Shown: positions 44,006 through 52,570, numbered from the stretch's first letter. The stretch: DNA of 64,000 bases from Rhodoferax potami (GCF_032193805.1 NZ_JAVBIK010000001.1:124001-188000); one strand, 5' to 3'. Numbers and translations: made by a program. Notes: a model not told the origin generated them from the sequence alone.

Positions 44006-44631
44006 AACCTGCCCAGATCGAACAATTTTTTTCCACGCTACAAGCTGCCAACCCTCACCCCCAGACTGAACTGGAGTTCAGTTCGGTGTTTGAGTTGTTG
44101 GCAGCTGTTCTTTTGTCGGCGCAGGCCACAGATGTGGGGGTGAACAAGGCCACCCGACGGCTTTTTGCCGTGGCCAACACGCCCCAAAAAATATTGGATC
44201 TGGGTCTTTCGGGTCTTGAATACCACATCAAAACGATTGGTCTGTTCCGCAGCAAAGCCAGACACCTGATGGAGGCCTGCCGTATGTTGGTCGAACAACA
44301 TGGCGGCGAGGTGCCTGCAGACCGCGAGTCTTTGGAGGCCCTGCCCGGCGTGGGGCGCAAAACCGCCAATGTGGTACTCAACGTGGCATTCGGGCAACCC
44401 ACCATGGCGGTTGACACCCATTTGTTCCGGCTCGGCAACCGCACTGGCCTTGCACCGGGCAAAACGCCACTGGCAGTCGAGCTCAAGCTCCTAAAGCGTA
44501 TTCCGGCCCGCTATTTGGTCGATGCGCACCACTGGCTGATTTTGCACGGCCGCTATGTGTGCCAAGCACGCAAACCTTTATGCCAGTCATGCTCCGTTCA
44601 TGCATATTGCGGATATAAACTGAAGGGATGA
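44002..44631 (+). CDS. nth: Endonuclease III
   Basis: 209 aa from GTG 44002, which overlaps the preceding stop (GTGA). DNA glycosylase/AP lyase for oxidised pyrimidines. The helix-hairpin-helix LPGVGRKTANVVLNVAFG contains the catalytic Lys, and VDTHLFRLGNRTG has the catalytic Asp. The four cysteines of the [4Fe-4S] cluster have the standard 6-2-5 spacing (CQARKPLCQSCSVHAYC). It lies between two HDOD paralogues with overlapping stops and starts on both sides. Confidence 0.96.
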   Translation: MKPAQIEQFFSTLQAANPHPQTELEFSSVFELLAAVLLSAQATDVGVNKATRRLFAVANTPQKILDLGLSGLEYHIKTIGLFRSKARHLMEACRMLVEQHGGEVPADRESLEALPGVGRKTANVVLNVAFGQPTMAVDTHLFRLGNRTGLAPGKTPLAVELKLLKRIPARYLVDAHHWLILHGRYVCQARKPLCQSCSVHAYCGYKLKG

Positions 44632-44675
44632 GCCGCGAGTCCCTCGCGGGGGGCAGTCCAATACAAATAGTTTTC

Positions 44676-45497
44676 ATGGCGGACATCAACACTTTTATCC
44701 AAGCAGTCAAACTCCCGGTGATGCCTGAGGTCGCGCAAGCGCTGATCCGCACCCTCACCGACGACGATGCCGATGTTGTCACCGTGCGCGACATCATCGC
44801 CAAAGACCCTGCACTCACCACTACCCTGCTGCGCATGGCGAACAGTGCGCTGTTCGGCTTGTCCCGCACTGTGACGACCCTTGATACCGCGGTCAGCGTG
44901 GTTGGCATGGCGCAGATCCGGGCGCGCGCATTAGGCATTTGCATGTCACAGGTTTTCAAGTTGCCGGATGGCATCAACCGGCTGGAATTCTGGCGCTACA
45001 GCATGGTGAGCGCGGGGTACTCCAAATTTTTGGCCCACCAACTCAGGCTGGACGAGCAGCAAGCCTGGTTGACCGCAACCATGTTGCGGCTCGGCGAGCT
45101 CCTGGTGGCTTTGCACACCCCAGCGGTGATCGCTGATTTGGAAGCCAAACCTTGCGAGCCCGGTGAGCGTTGGGCCCGCGAACAGCGCTTGGTCGGACAC
45201 CACGAAGGCGAAATCACCGGCGAGATTGCCCGGCGATGGGATTTCCCAGACGAGGTGGTGCACGCCCTGACCCATTGCGCTGCCCCATTGGCTGCGGCAG
45301 CTCCGTCGAAACTCTGTGCCGTGGTGCACTTGGGCGCTTTGTGGGCCGACCAAAGCAAAACGCTGGCAGAGGTGCAGGCGGCCATCGCAGCCTCGCCACA
45401 AGACGTCATGGACTTTTTGGGACTGGACGCCCAAAAACTCATCGACACTGCGCCGGACCCCGAGCAGTTCAGCGATATCTCGGCTCTACTGCACTAA
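44676..45497 (+). CDS. HDOD domain protein (copy 2, downstream of nth)
   Basis: 273 aa from ATG 44676 (MADINTFIQAVKLPVMPEV), chosen because it aligns with the start of copy 1. An ATG at 44628 overlapping the nth stop (ATGA) would add 16 residues. Shared blocks with copy 1: VKLP-MPEVA-ALI-L-DDD, KDPAL-LLR-AN-A-FGL, W-T-MLRLGELL, and EI-ARRW-FP--VV-AL. Role as for copy 1: a probable signalling adaptor. Ended by a bidirectional terminator. Confidence 0.9.
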   Translation: MADINTFIQAVKLPVMPEVAQALIRTLTDDDADVVTVRDIIAKDPALTTTLLRMANSALFGLSRTVTTLDTAVSVVGMAQIRARALGICMSQVFKLPDGINRLEFWRYSMVSAGYSKFLAHQLRLDEQQAWLTATMLRLGELLVALHTPAVIADLEAKPCEPGERWAREQRLVGHHEGEITGEIARRWDFPDEVVHALTHCAAPLAAAAPSKLCAVVHLGALWADQSKTLAEVQAAIAASPQDVMDFLGLDAQKLIDTAPDPEQFSDISALLH

Positions 45498-45526
45498 GGT
45501 ATCTGCTCGAGGCGGCTACCGCCCAT

Positions 45527-45557
45527 AAAAAAGGCTCCCCAACAGGGAGCCTTTTTT
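45527..45557. terminator. Bidirectional terminator, HDOD copy 2 / yidB-like
   Basis: AAAAAAGGCTCCC, loop CAACA, GGGAGCCTTTTTT. A seven- to eight-base stem flanked by A and T runs, placed between convergent genes. Confidence 0.95.
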
Positions 45558-45573
45558 CTTGTGTTGCTGCGAA

Positions 45574-46026
45574 TCAGCCCTTGAGCAGTGCGCCCAAAGA
45601 GCCCAGCAAATCACCCGCGTTGCCCAGGCCTCCGTTTGGCAAAGTGCCTCCGGGTGTGAGCTTGTCTACTAGGCCTGGCAGCATGGTGGAGAGCTGGCCT
45701 GCCACATCGCCGGAATTCAAACCCAACTGCTGGGCAAAGCCAGACAGGGCGTCGCCACCCAACACTTGGGTCAACTGGTCTGCAGAGACCGGCTGGTTGG
45801 CACCGCTGCCAATCCACGAGGCCACCACATCACCGAGGCCCGCCTCCTGGAATTTGCTGACCAAACCCTGCAAACCGCCAAGGCTGCCATCGTTAGCGAG
45901 CAACTGGCTGGCCAACTGCATCAGCTGCGGGTTGCCTTGCACCATTCCCATGATGTCTTGCAGGCCGCCGGAGCCACCGTTTTGCGCCACGGCGCTCAGT
46001 ACGGAATCAAATAGTCCCATCCCCAT
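45574..46026 (-). CDS. YidB/DUF937 family protein
   Basis: 150 aa starting MGMGLFDSVLSAVAQNG (the ATG at 46020 is also possible). Rich in Gly, Leu and Gln, with the YidB pattern SQLLANDGSLGGLQGLVSKF, DVVASWIGSGANQPVSADQLTQVLG, and a C-terminal PGLVDKLTPGGTLP. Function unknown; no signal peptide. Transcribed away from the cobalamin genes, with its own upstream gap of 56 bp. Confidence 0.88.
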   Translation of the reverse strand: MGMGLFDSVLSAVAQNGGSGGLQDIMGMVQGNPQLMQLASQLLANDGSLGGLQGLVSKFQEAGLGDVVASWIGSGANQPVSADQLTQVLGGDALSGFAQQLGLNSGDVAGQLSTMLPGLVDKLTPGGTLPNGGLGNAGDLLGSLGALLKG

Positions 46027-46082
46027 CTCCTAGAGTGAATTGAAAAACCGGTGGCAGTGTGACACAAGCCTGTGAACGTTTG

Positions 46083-46631
46083 TTAAAGACAGACCCACTC
46101 GCCGAATGCCGGGCCGGCCACCGGCCATTCGGTGGCGTGCGTGATCGTGCGTTTGCCCTCGCTCAGCAACTGCGCAGCCCGGGCCACACCCGCATGGCTG
46201 ATCCACACCTCGTGATCACCGGTGTTGCTGCGATAAGCGTCCCAAGCGTCAGCTACCCGCACCATAAACCCGGCCACCGTTTCACCGCCGCCAAATGCGT
46301 GGTGCGCAAAATCATCGGTCCAGGCTGCCATCTGCTGCGCGGAGATATCTGCCCACAGCGTGCCCTCGTGGATGCCAAAGCCCATTTCCATGAGCCGCGC
46401 ATCCGGCTGGCAATCCAGTGCCAAATCAGGCCGCAGCGCACACAAAGCTTGCATGAGGCGCTCACATCTTTGTAGCGGCGAGTAGCGCAGGCGAGCCCCC
46501 ATGGGCAGCACTTGGGCCGCTGCAAGGGCCGCAGACTCGGTGAGCGCTGCATCGGCCGGAATGTCCAGTTGGCCATAGCAGCTACCTGGCGCAATCAGGG
46601 GCACGGCATGTCGCACGATCCACAAGCTCAT
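46083..46631 (-). CDS. Histidine phosphatase, probable alpha-ribazole phosphatase
   Basis: 182 aa from ATG 46631 (MSLWIVRHAVPLIAPGSCYG), overlapping the cobS stop by ATGA. Phosphoglycerate-mutase-like fold: catalytic RHA near residue 7, GQLDIPAD, LQRCERL, MEMGFGIHEGTLW and the second His in ISHAGVARA. Next to cobS and cobT, it most likely removes the 5'-phosphate of alpha-ribazole (or adenosylcobalamin) phosphate in lower-ligand assembly. This enzyme is CobC in the Salmonella naming, different from the aminotransferase CobC. Confidence 0.85.
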   Translation of the reverse strand: MSLWIVRHAVPLIAPGSCYGQLDIPADAALTESAALAAAQVLPMGARLRYSPLQRCERLMQALCALRPDLALDCQPDARLMEMGFGIHEGTLWADISAQQMAAWTDDFAHHAFGGGETVAGFMVRVADAWDAYRSNTGDHEVWISHAGVARAAQLLSEGKRTITHATEWPVAGPAFGEWVCL

Positions 46632-47500
46632 GGCACGGCACCCGCGGGCCACAACCCCCAAGCCAGCGCAAGACCCAGGTAAAACGCAATTTCACTGACC
46701 TGCTGCGCTGCGCCGAGGCAGTCGCCGGTGAAGCCTTGCAAACGTTGGGCAAACCAGCGGTGCATCCAGGCCCACGCCAACACACTGAATCCAGTCGCCA
46801 AGCCCCAGAGAGGCCACAGGTTGATGGACGGTGACCCAGTTTCTGCTACTAAATGCATAGCATCAGGCGAGAACCCTACGAGGGCTAGAGCCATAAAACA
46901 CCACAAATGGGCCACCCCCAAGGCGGGCAGACTGATCTGCGCCGCCAGCGGTTTGGACTTGGAGACTGCACTATCCCCCACATGCGGCAGCAGCCGGATG
47001 GTGAGCAGCGGCCAGGTGCGGGACACCACATGCGCAGCAAACACGCCTGCCACCATCAAGCCCATGCTGAGCGAACCCAACATGGCCAGCAGCGCCACTT
47101 TGCACAGCAGTGCCAGCATGACCGCGATGGCCCCGAAGGCACCCACGCGGGAGTCTTTCATGATCTCCAGCGCCCGCTCGCGGTTGTAGCTACCACCTAA
47201 GCCATCAGCCACATCAGCCAAGCCGTCCTCGTGGAAGGCACCGGTCATCACCACGCTCAGGGCAGTGCCCAAGGTGGCAGCCACTAAGGGGGCAAACGGG
47301 CCGGCCGGCAACAGCACCAGCAAGCCCCAGGTCAACAGCGCCACCACGCTGCCCACCAGCCAGCCCACTCCGGGAAAGTGCGCCGCACTGGCGCGCAGCA
47401 TGGCCGGGCTGAAGCCCACCCAGTCAGCCAAGCGGCCGGTCACTGGCACGCGGCTGAAAAACTGCAGGGCCAGCAGGTAGTGGCGGATGAAGCTGCGCAT
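46628..47500 (-). CDS. cobS: Adenosylcobinamide-GDP ribazoletransferase
   Basis: 290 aa, polytopic inner-membrane enzyme (CobV in Pseudomonas naming) that joins adenosylcobinamide-GDP and alpha-ribazole. Typical blocks: ALQFFSRVPV at the N-terminus, FPGVGWLVGS, GAFHEDGLADVADGLGG with acidic metal ligands, and MKDSRVGAFGAIAV. Downstream of cobT by 18 bp and coupled to the phosphatase. A dispersed repeat copy (46844-46890) is read in frame, giving ALVGFSPDAMHLVAETG. Confidence 0.94.
   Translation of the reverse strand: MRSFIRHYLLALQFFSRVPVTGRLADWVGFSPAMLRASAAHFPGVGWLVGSVVALLTWGLLVLLPAGPFAPLVAATLGTALSVVMTGAFHEDGLADVADGLGGSYNRERALEIMKDSRVGAFGAIAVMLALLCKVALLAMLGSLSMGLMVAGVFAAHVVSRTWPLLTIRLLPHVGDSAVSKSKPLAAQISLPALGVAHLWCFMALALVGFSPDAMHLVAETGSPSINLWPLWGLATGFSVLAWAWMHRWFAQRLQGFTGDCLGAAQQVSEIAFYLGLALAWGLWPAGAVP
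46844..46890 (-). repeat. Dispersed repeat copy inside cobS
   Basis: Read on the minus strand: CTCTAGCCCTCGTAGGGTTC, TCGCCTGATGC, TATGCATTTAGTAGCA. The first block has CTCTAGCCC where others have CTAGCGC. It is coding in cobS. Confidence 0.5.
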
Positions 47501-47518
47501 ATCTGCCGCGCGCCGGGC

Positions 47519-48691
47519 TCAGCCCACCGCCATCGGAGCATCTGACTTCTCAGACACGCCGGCTGATGCAAAACTCGCCATGTCGCGCAGAACCGCACAC
47601 GCGGATTGCAGCAGCGGCCAAGCCATTGCCGCGCCCGAGCCCTCGCCCAAGCGCAAGCCCAGGTCGAGCAAAGCCTGCACGCCCAGGTGCTGCAACATGA
47701 ATTCATGGCCCCGCTCGCCCGAGCGGTGCGCAAACACACAGCGCTGCAACACCTGCGGCTGCAAGGCATGCGCCACCACAATGGCGCTGGTGGCAATAAA
47801 GCCGTCCACCACCATCACCCGTCGCTCGTGGGCAGCCTGCAACACCGCGCCCACCATGGTCGCAATCTCAAAACCCCCAAAGGCTGCCAAGGCATCCAGT
47901 GGCGCGGTCGCTTCAGCGTGCAAGGCCAGCACCTCGCGCAACACCTCGGTCTTGCGCTGCACTGCTAGGGCGTCCAGGCCGGTACCGGCCCCGGTGCACA
48001 CGGCAATGTCCAAGCCGCCCAAACGCGCCAGCAACATGGACGCGGCGGACGTGTTGCCAATACCCATTTCACCCAACAAGAGCGCATTGCCGGGCAACTC
48101 CTTCACCAGCGCCATGCCATGTTGCAAGGCCTGGTCGCGTTGACTGGTGGTCATGGCCGGCTGGGCTGAAGAATCTGCTGTGCCCTGCTCGGCACCCTGC
48201 GCCTTGCGCACCTGTAAGCCGGGCCGGGTCGTACCCGCGGGCAAGCCGGCCAGAAAGTCGTGTTTCACGCCGCAGTCCACCACCGTCAAGGCAATCCCGT
48301 TTTGCTTGGACAGCACACTCACCGCAGCGCCGCCGGCCAAAAAGTTCTCCACCATCTGCCAGGTCACATCACTCGGAAACGCCGAGATGCCCCGGGCGGT
48401 CAACCCGTGGTCACCCGCAAACACCACCATTTGCGGCTGCTCCAGTACCGGCGCGGTGCTGCCCAAAATCTGGCCGATCTTGAGCGCCACATCTTCCAGG
48501 CGCCCGAGCGAGCCTAGCGGTTTGGTTTTGTTGTTGAGCGTGTCTTGCAGTGCTTGCGTCAATGCCGGATCGGCAATATCGGCCAAGGCAGTACGCCCGA
48601 GAGCGAGGTCCCAAGCGGCTGCAATGTCATTGTGAATTTCGGAAGTTTGGGCGTGCGAGCCCGATGCGGCGTGCGCCGGCGATGTATTCAT
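47519..48691 (-). CDS. cobT: Nicotinate-nucleotide-dimethylbenzimidazole phosphoribosyltransferase
   Basis: 390 aa from ATG 48691 (MNTSPAHAASGSHAQ). Activates the lower ligand of cobalamin by forming alpha-ribazole phosphate. Typical motifs: NNKTKPLGSLGRLEDVA, VVFAGDHGLTARGISAFP, LLLGEMGIGNTSAAS, CTGAGTGLD and VVDGFIATSA. It is slightly longer than most CobT (about 350) because of an N-terminal extension and a Gln/Ala/Ser-rich linker (QGAEQGTADSSAQP). It is the first gene after the cobalamin riboswitch. Confidence 0.95.
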   Translation of the reverse strand: MNTSPAHAASGSHAQTSEIHNDIAAAWDLALGRTALADIADPALTQALQDTLNNKTKPLGSLGRLEDVALKIGQILGSTAPVLEQPQMVVFAGDHGLTARGISAFPSDVTWQMVENFLAGGAAVSVLSKQNGIALTVVDCGVKHDFLAGLPAGTTRPGLQVRKAQGAEQGTADSSAQPAMTTSQRDQALQHGMALVKELPGNALLLGEMGIGNTSAASMLLARLGGLDIAVCTGAGTGLDALAVQRKTEVLREVLALHAEATAPLDALAAFGGFEIATMVGAVLQAAHERRVMVVDGFIATSAIVVAHALQPQVLQRCVFAHRSGERGHEFMLQHLGVQALLDLGLRLGEGSGAAMAWPLLQSACAVLRDMASFASAGVSEKSDAPMAVG

Positions 48692-48744
48692 GGCATTCCC
48701 CTGTGCTGAATCAAAGAAGCACAGCCCGGCCTTGCTGTGCATAA

Positions 48745-48915
48745 ACAACATCAGGCCGGTCTTCTGGCTCGGAATCACCTGACCCGACGCGCCTTCCCGG
48801 CCTTGGCGGCCAGTGGCATTGAGCGCGGGTCATCATCCTTACAGCGTTGGGCACGCGACGGATTTACACCGTCTTCCCGATTCTCCCCAAGCCGTGGCAA
48901 GGGGCACCTGAAGCG
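48745..48915 (-). promoter_or_regulatory. Cobalamin (B12) riboswitch
   Basis: Read on the minus strand, the conserved elements appear in the right order: GGGAAGACGGTGTAAATCC, CCCAACGCTGTAA (the B12-box region), GCCACTGG, GGCCGGGAAGG, and finally GAGCCAGAAGACCGGCCTG. It is followed by a GC-rich stem (CACAGCAAGGCCGGGCTGTG) ~30 bp before the cobT ATG that could form the expression platform. It should turn down cobT-cobS-phosphatase when adenosylcobalamin is plentiful. Confidence 0.93.
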
Positions 48916-48978
48916 ATCGATGATAGCAGCGGCGCACCGCTGGAATAACCGCCAGCGACACCCGCCCAGAACGCAGTG

Positions 48979-50583
48979 TCAGCGCCCGACCAGCCCGTCC
49001 AACACACCGGGCCCAAAGTGATTGCCGATGTAATCTGCCAGTCCGTCAAACACCTTGTCCAGCGTAGGCACCTCGCCCTGCAAACGCGCACCAAACAAGG
49101 CCTGCAGCACCGCCGCATCCTCCAGCATGCCGTGCAGATACACGCCCATGACGTTGCCAGCCGCGTTGCACCACCCCAGGTCGTCCGGCAACACCGCCTG
49201 CGCTAAATTGCCTGCAGCCGCCATGGCCACATGCTGCGCCGTTTGCCCGTGGTGAATCTCATACCCAGCTACAGGCACGCCAGCGAGGGCCAACCAAGGA
49301 GAGGCAGGTTGTAAAGCGTCACCCGAGAGCTCCACCGAGCGCGGGGAGGCGAAATCGGGGGGCGATTTCTGCGCATTTGGCAGCATGAGCCCCCCGGCTT
49401 TGCCTCCCTGCGCAGGCGAACGCAACGAGACAGAAAACCGCGTAGACGTATGCCGAACCGTCTTGTCCTCCGCAAACACCGTCACCAGCGGCAACAGCCC
49501 CAACCCCGGCGCATTCCCATCAATCCCGTGCGGATCAATCAATGCCTCGCCCAGCATTTGCAAACCACCACACACGCCCAATACCGCCCCACCCTGCCCC
49601 GCATGGTGCGCCACCGCCGCATCCAAGCCCTGCGCACGCAACCACGCCAAGTCGCCACTCGTGTGCTTGGAGCCCGGCAAGATGATCCAGTCGGTAGGCT
49701 TCAGCCCCGCCAATTCGGAGGGGCTGCGCACCCACTGCAACTTGAGCCCTGGAATATTTTTGAGCGGCTGGAATTCGTCCAAGTTACTCATGCGCGGATA
49801 GGCAATCACCGCTACCGTCAAGTCCACCGAACCGCAGGCCACGCTGCGGTCGTCAAACACACCATCTTCTTCAGGCAGCCCGTGCTGCCACCACATGGGC
49901 AACACCGCCACCGTGGGTACACCGGTCAACTCCTGCAGCCGCTCCGGCGCGGGAGACAACAAGCTGGCATCGCCCCGGAACTTGTTCAGCACAAAGCCTT
50001 TGATCAGCAGCCGCTCGTCCTCAGGCAGCAAGGCCCAGGTGCCATACAAGTGGGCAAACGCGCCGCCCTTGTCAATGTCACTCACCAGCAAGCATGCCGC
50101 ATCCGCATGTTTGGCCACCCGCATGTTCACCACATCGCTGCTGGAGAGGTTGATCTCGGCGGGCGAGCCGGCGCCTTCAATCACCACCACATCGTTTTCC
50201 GCGCGCAGTTCGTCCAGCGCCGCGGCAATCTGGGGCCACACCTTCAGGCTGCGCCCCCGCCAGGGCAAGGCGCTCAGCTCGGGGCTCACCTGCCCCATGA
50301 GCACCACCTGGCTATGGGTGTCGCGCTCCGGCTTCAAGAGCAACGGGTTCATGCGCACTTCCGGCACGGTGCGGGCGGCCAGCGCCTGAAAGTACTGCGC
50401 GCTGCCAATCTCGCCCTGCCCGCTGGCCGAGGACACGACCCGCGCGTTGTTGCTCATGTTCTGGGCCTTAAAAGGCACAACTTTGAGGCCCTGGCGGGCG
50501 TAATAGCGGCACAGGGCCGTGGTTACCCAGCTTTTTCCAGCGCCGCTGGTGGTGCCCAGCACCATGATGCATTTAGCGGTCAT
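48979..50583 (-). CDS. cobQ: Cobyric acid synthase
   Basis: 534 aa. Glutamine-dependent amidation of adenosylcobyrinic acid a,c-diamide at four positions. N-terminal P-loop LGTTSGAGKSWVTTAL, then GAGSPAEINLSSSDVVNM, and the GATase domain with nucleophile Cys in VLGVCGGLQMLG and the GYEIHHG block with catalytic His. It starts 9 bp after the aminotransferase stop. A possible weak -10 (TATCAT) for the riboswitch transcript lies just beyond its stop. Confidence 0.96.
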   Translation of the reverse strand: MTAKCIMVLGTTSGAGKSWVTTALCRYYARQGLKVVPFKAQNMSNNARVVSSASGQGEIGSAQYFQALAARTVPEVRMNPLLLKPERDTHSQVVLMGQVSPELSALPWRGRSLKVWPQIAAALDELRAENDVVVIEGAGSPAEINLSSSDVVNMRVAKHADAACLLVSDIDKGGAFAHLYGTWALLPEDERLLIKGFVLNKFRGDASLLSPAPERLQELTGVPTVAVLPMWWQHGLPEEDGVFDDRSVACGSVDLTVAVIAYPRMSNLDEFQPLKNIPGLKLQWVRSPSELAGLKPTDWIILPGSKHTSGDLAWLRAQGLDAAVAHHAGQGGAVLGVCGGLQMLGEALIDPHGIDGNAPGLGLLPLVTVFAEDKTVRHTSTRFSVSLRSPAQGGKAGGLMLPNAQKSPPDFASPRSVELSGDALQPASPWLALAGVPVAGYEIHHGQTAQHVAMAAAGNLAQAVLPDDLGWCNAAGNVMGVYLHGMLEDAAVLQALFGARLQGEVPTLDKVFDGLADYIGNHFGPGVLDGLVGR

Positions 50584-50592
50584 ATTTCAAAG

Positions 50593-51594
50593 TTATTGGT
50601 TGGTAGCTTGCGCAGTCACCTGCATCAAATCAGTCACTGCTGGCACTGGCAACACACCCAGCCGCACCCAGCCGGGTAGGCCAAAGGATGTTGCGTCGCG
50701 CAGCTTGATGCCGTGGGCGCGCAAGGTTGCCAACAAGGTCGGCAAGTCGCGCCCCTCAGGCGGGCGAGCGCAGAAAAAGTTGGCATGGCTGGGCATCACC
50801 GCCCACCCTGCGTTTTCGAGCATGGCCACTTGGTGCTGCTTCCACTGGCGCAAGATGTCCAGACTTTGGGTTACCCACGCCTGCGTGTCCGCTTGCGCCC
50901 AAGCGCTCAACATGGCCACGCCATGTGCGCCCAGCACCCACGAAGGTGCCATAGCGTCCAGAGCGACGGCGGCAGACTGTACATGCACCGGCGCAACCGC
51001 GTAGGCGGCACGCACACCCGTCAGGCCAAGCGCCTTGTTGGGCGAAAACATTTGCCACACAGCTTCGCGCTGCTTTGCGCTCAACGCTGGCGCGGCGCTC
51101 AAGCGCAACGGCGCATACGCCCCATCCAGCACCACCGTGCAGCGCTCCAGCACCTGGGGCCAGCCGGTGTGGTTTTGGCCGGTGGGGCTGGCGGGGTCGC
51201 AGGCCCAAATCAAATCGGCGGCATCCGCGTCAGCGCAGGGATGCAAACCCCAAGCCTGCGCCGCATGTGCGTAGTCGCCATAGGCGTGCTGCGGCAGGTG
51301 TACCCGGCTCCCGCCCCCTTGGCGCACCCAGGCACTGATACGAAAAATGAATTCACTGGCGCTGCCCGCCAGCACCACTCGCCAAGGCTCCACGCTGTGG
51401 TGGGCGGCCAAGGCCGCTTTCAGGGCGGTGTACTGCGGATCTGGGTAGCGGGTCGCGTCGGCGGACTGCACTGCGGCCAAGGCGACGGGGCATGGGCCGC
51501 AGGCGTTGCTGTTGGTCGAGAAGTCGTGCAGCGCCACCCCGCCCGCGTCGGGCCCGCCGTGGATTCGCAATGCCGCGCTCACCTCACACCCCAA
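50593..51594 (-). CDS. Threonine-phosphate decarboxylase-like aminotransferase (CobC/CobD)
   Basis: 333 aa. Fold-type I PLP enzyme of the histidinol-phosphate aminotransferase group: HDFSTNSNACGPCPVAL, RYPDPQYTALKAALAAHH, and PLP lysine in FSPNKALGLTGVRAAYAV. In cobalamin clusters this enzyme makes (R)-1-amino-2-propanol phosphate, the linker joined by CbiB. It overlaps the end of cbiB by 11 bp and precedes cobQ. The family symbol is cobC in aerobic (Pseudomonas) naming and cobD in Salmonella naming. Confidence 0.92.
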   Translation of the reverse strand: MGCEVSAALRIHGGPDAGGVALHDFSTNSNACGPCPVALAAVQSADATRYPDPQYTALKAALAAHHSVEPWRVVLAGSASEFIFRISAWVRQGGGSRVHLPQHAYGDYAHAAQAWGLHPCADADAADLIWACDPASPTGQNHTGWPQVLERCTVVLDGAYAPLRLSAAPALSAKQREAVWQMFSPNKALGLTGVRAAYAVAPVHVQSAAVALDAMAPSWVLGAHGVAMLSAWAQADTQAWVTQSLDILRQWKQHQVAMLENAGWAVMPSHANFFCARPPEGRDLPTLLATLRAHGIKLRDATSFGLPGWVRLGVLPVPAVTDLMQVTAQATNQ

Positions 51595-52570
51595 TTGCTA
51601 TAAAAAGAAGAGCGGCAAGCGCAATTGCTACCTGCGCCAGCACTGCTTTTGATGCATAAACCTGCGCCGCTTCGGTGTCAGCTGCCTGTGCTGCGCGCCC
51701 CTCGGGGTTGAGCACATACACCGCCGGTTTGCGCAAGGCCACGCCCAGCACCAAGGCCATGGCGGCCATGGGCCAGCCGCTGTTGGGAGACGGGGTTTTG
51801 CGGGCCTCGGCGCGCAGGGTGCTGCGCAGCGCCCAGCCGCGCCGGCCTGCCGCCAGCAAGAGCAGCACGGCCGTAATTCGGGCAGGCACCCAGCTCAGCA
51901 CGTCATCGGCGCGGGCGGCCCACTTGCCGGCCCAGGCCCAGTTTTGGCCCTTGTACACACCCGGGTAGCCCCACATGGCATCCGCCGTATTGGCAAAGCG
52001 GTAGAGCACCGCGCCCGGCAGCCCGAGCAGTAAAAACCAGAAGATGGGCGCCACCACCGAGTCGTTCAGGTTTTCGGCCAGGGTTTCGATGGCGCTCTCG
52101 CGCACCTGCACTTCGGTAAGCTGGGTCACGTCGCGGCTTACCAGCCAGCGCAGGCGTTCCCGCCCTGCTTCCAGCGATACGGAGAGCGCCGCCTCCACGG
52201 CCTGCACCTCGCTTTTGAGCATGGCCAGTGCGAGCATGGGCTTGAGCAGCAGGCCCATCAGCACGCCGGCAGCCCACCACGGCAGCTCCAATGCGGCCCC
52301 CTGCAGCAGCAAAGCCGCTATCAAAAACAGAGCAGCACCCGCAATCCACATGAGCGCGGCGAGCACAAAAGCCCTTAAATCCCGGACCTCCGGGTCTTGC
52401 AGCGCCAGCCGCTGCACCCGGTCACCCGCACGGCCCAAGAAGTTGCCCATCCACACCACCGGGTGCATGCGCACCGGGGGCTCGCCCCAGCGGCGGTCTA
52501 CCCACAGGGCAACGATCAGGGCCAAGCCCACGGCGCCGGCCCAATGCTGGGGGGTGAATTCAGTAGTCAT
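51584..52570 (-). CDS. cbiB: Adenosylcobinamide-phosphate synthase CbiB/CobD
   Basis: 328 aa integral membrane protein. Attaches the aminopropanol linker to adenosylcobyric acid. CbiB motifs: DRRWGEPPVRMHPVVWMGNF at the N-terminus, ETLAENLNDSVVAPIFWFLLLG, ANTADAMWGYP and PSPNSGWPMAAMA. First gene of the minus-strand block, divergent from cobG. The last ~17 codons (VAIALAALLFIAIGV) are read through a dispersed repeat copy. Confidence 0.95.
   Translation of the reverse strand: MTTEFTPQHWAGAVGLALIVALWVDRRWGEPPVRMHPVVWMGNFLGRAGDRVQRLALQDPEVRDLRAFVLAALMWIAGAALFLIAALLLQGAALELPWWAAGVLMGLLLKPMLALAMLKSEVQAVEAALSVSLEAGRERLRWLVSRDVTQLTEVQVRESAIETLAENLNDSVVAPIFWFLLLGLPGAVLYRFANTADAMWGYPGVYKGQNWAWAGKWAARADDVLSWVPARITAVLLLLAAGRRGWALRSTLRAEARKTPSPNSGWPMAAMALVLGVALRKPAVYVLNPEGRAAQAADTEAAQVYASKAVLAQVAIALAALLFIAIGV
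51594..51640 (-). repeat. Dispersed repeat copy at the end of cbiB
   Basis: On the minus strand: CTGGCGCAGGTAGCAATTGC, GCTTGCCGCTCTTC, TTTTTATAGCAATTG. Full family layout, encoding the C-terminal residues of CbiB. Confidence 0.68.

Noticed and set aside
52290..52345. Possible repeat copy inside cbiB (AGCCGCTATCAAAAACAGAGC)
   Set aside because: Resembles only the 3' half; both GCGC blocks are missing.
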